From: Paracoccaceae bacterium
Lineage (GTDB): Bacteria > Pseudomonadota > Alphaproteobacteria > Rhodobacterales > Rhodobacteraceae
Direction: 5' to 3'
Assembly (NCBI GenBank): GCA_003447515.1
Contig: DLZA01000135.1
Coordinates: forward strand, 597-6,766
Length of the DNA: 6,170 nucleotides
Under the pieces are notes generated by a model, which had not been told where the DNA came from, ran no database searches, and saw nothing but the letters and a program-made list of their open reading frames with translations. The translations under genes and the position numbers were made by a program. This document shows positions 5,344 through 6,170 of this stretch, one piece after another. The number at the start of each line of letters is the position of its first letter. Position 1 is the stretch's first letter.

Positions 5344-6170
5344 ATGATCGAAAACACATCGACCCATGACGCGCAAGAGGATGTGCGCAACGAAGATATA
5401 CTAATCTGGCTAAATGGCGAACTTGTGCATCGAAACGAGGCCAAAGTCTCTGTCTATGACAGCGGTTTTATGCTGGGTGATGGCATGTGGGAAGGCATGC
5501 GCCTTTACAATGGAGTCTGGACGTTCTTTGAAGAACACATGGACCGGTTATTCAATTCGCTGAAAGCGGTTTCGCTGGATTCCGGCCTGACAGCAGAAGA
5601 CGTCAGAGCGTTGCTTAATAAGACTGCAGAAGCCAACGGCATGACCACGGATGCGCATTGCCGCCTTATGATTACCCGTGGTCGCAAGGCAAAACCGTTT
5701 CAGCACCCAAAACTAAGCCGCTCGGGGCCGACAGTGGTCGCGATAGTCGAGCATTCCAAGCCGTCTGAAACCGTGCAAGGTGAAGGCATTCGTTTGGCTT
5801 CAGTTCCGCAAGTGCGCGGTTTGCCAACAAGCCAGGATCCAAAATTCAACAGCCACTCTAAGCTCAACTGCGTTATAGCATGCCTTCAGGCTGAACAAGC
5901 GGGAGCTGACGAGGCGTTGATGCTTGACCCAAATGGCTTCGTAAATACCACCAACGCCTGCAATTTTTTCATCGTCCGCAGAGGCGAAGTTTGGACCTCA
6001 ACTGGCGATTATTGTATGAACGGCGTTACCCGTCAAAAGGTCATAGATTTGTGCCACGCCAATAAAATTTCGATCCATGAGAAAAACTTTTCCCTCTATG
6101 AAGCTTACGGTGCCGATGAGGCTTTCTTGACGGGCACATTCGGCGCACAAACCCCAGTTTCTGAAATCGA
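5344..6170 (+). CDS. Aminotransferase class IV (PLP fold type IV) homologue, non-canonical active site, partial at 3' end
   Basis: The reading frame is open from ATG 5344 to the window edge, giving 275 residues; the family is usually about 280-310, so only the tail is missing. The fold is recognisable from VYDSGFMLGDGMWEGMRLYNG (37-57), HMDRL with the phosphate-binding Arg68, GADEALMLDPNGFV (187-200), NGVTR (226-230) and TGTFGAQTPVSEI (263-275). Relatives include branched-chain, D-amino-acid and (R)-amine transaminases and aminodeoxychorismate lyase. Aligned with Bacillus D-amino-acid transaminase, the PLP lysine falls on Asn169 in PKFNSHSKLN, with Lys173 one helical turn later, and the PLP-contacting Glu falls on Thr202 in VNTTNACNFF. 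I believe relatives sharing NSHSKLN exist, but this is from memory. GGAGG lies 10 bases before the start. The gene is two bases after the regulator gene, so it belongs to the operon. Fold is sure; reaction is not. Confidence 0.9.
   Translation, partial: MIENTSTHDAQEDVRNEDILIWLNGELVHRNEAKVSVYDSGFMLGDGMWEGMRLYNGVWTFFEEHMDRLFNSLKAVSLDSGLTAEDVRALLNKTAEANGMTTDAHCRLMITRGRKAKPFQHPKLSRSGPTVVAIVEHSKPSETVQGEGIRLASVPQVRGLPTSQDPKFNSHSKLNCVIACLQAEQAGADEALMLDPNGFVNTTNACNFFIVRRGEVWTSTGDYCMNGVTRQKVIDLCHANKISIHEKNFSLYEAYGADEAFLTGTFGAQTPVSEI

Overview
The window looks like a piece of an alphaproteobacterial chromosome, most likely the Rhodobacterales/Roseobacter group. This is inferred from the gene types, near-balanced base composition (judged by eye) and protein style; there is no rRNA, tRNA or other marker to confirm it. 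It is almost fully coding, with no mobile element, CRISPR array or RNA gene that I can see.

Layout. Positions 1-55 hold no gene I can support. A choline-sulfatase-like (BetC family) enzyme is encoded on the minus strand (56-1573). A short divergent regulatory gap (about 1574-1651) carries promoter-like boxes on both strands and a clean 6-2-6 inverted repeat, AATTGT-TG-ACAATT. From there a tight plus-strand operon runs off the right edge: two paralogous amino-acid-type ABC permeases (1652-2329 and 2332-3000), their ATPase (2997-3770), a periplasmic family 3 binding protein (3794-4633), a hairpin (4640-4663), a FadR-type GntR regulator (4682-5341) and a class IV PLP-fold aminotransferase homologue (5344 to beyond 6170, about 275 residues visible). 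Gaps between genes are 2, -4, 23, 48 and 2 bases.

How it may work together (inference). The sulfatase has no signal peptide, so it should act in the cytoplasm on a sulfate ester that has been imported. The divergent importer is the obvious candidate, and the aminotransferase homologue could process the desulfated product. The GntR protein probably controls both sides through the shared inverted repeat, which resembles FadR-subfamily operators. Together this suggests a substrate-induced catabolic locus for a small sulfated or otherwise unusual amino compound.

Three proteins depart from their families at key positions, and this is the most interesting part. The aminotransferase homologue aligns with Asn at the PLP-lysine position, has a Lys four residues later, and has Thr where the PLP-contacting Glu normally sits. 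The binding protein keeps the carboxylate-binding Arg but has Met where the ammonium-binding Asp is expected. The regulator's FCD metal site has Glu and Asn in place of Asp and His. The true substrate cannot be read from the sequence.
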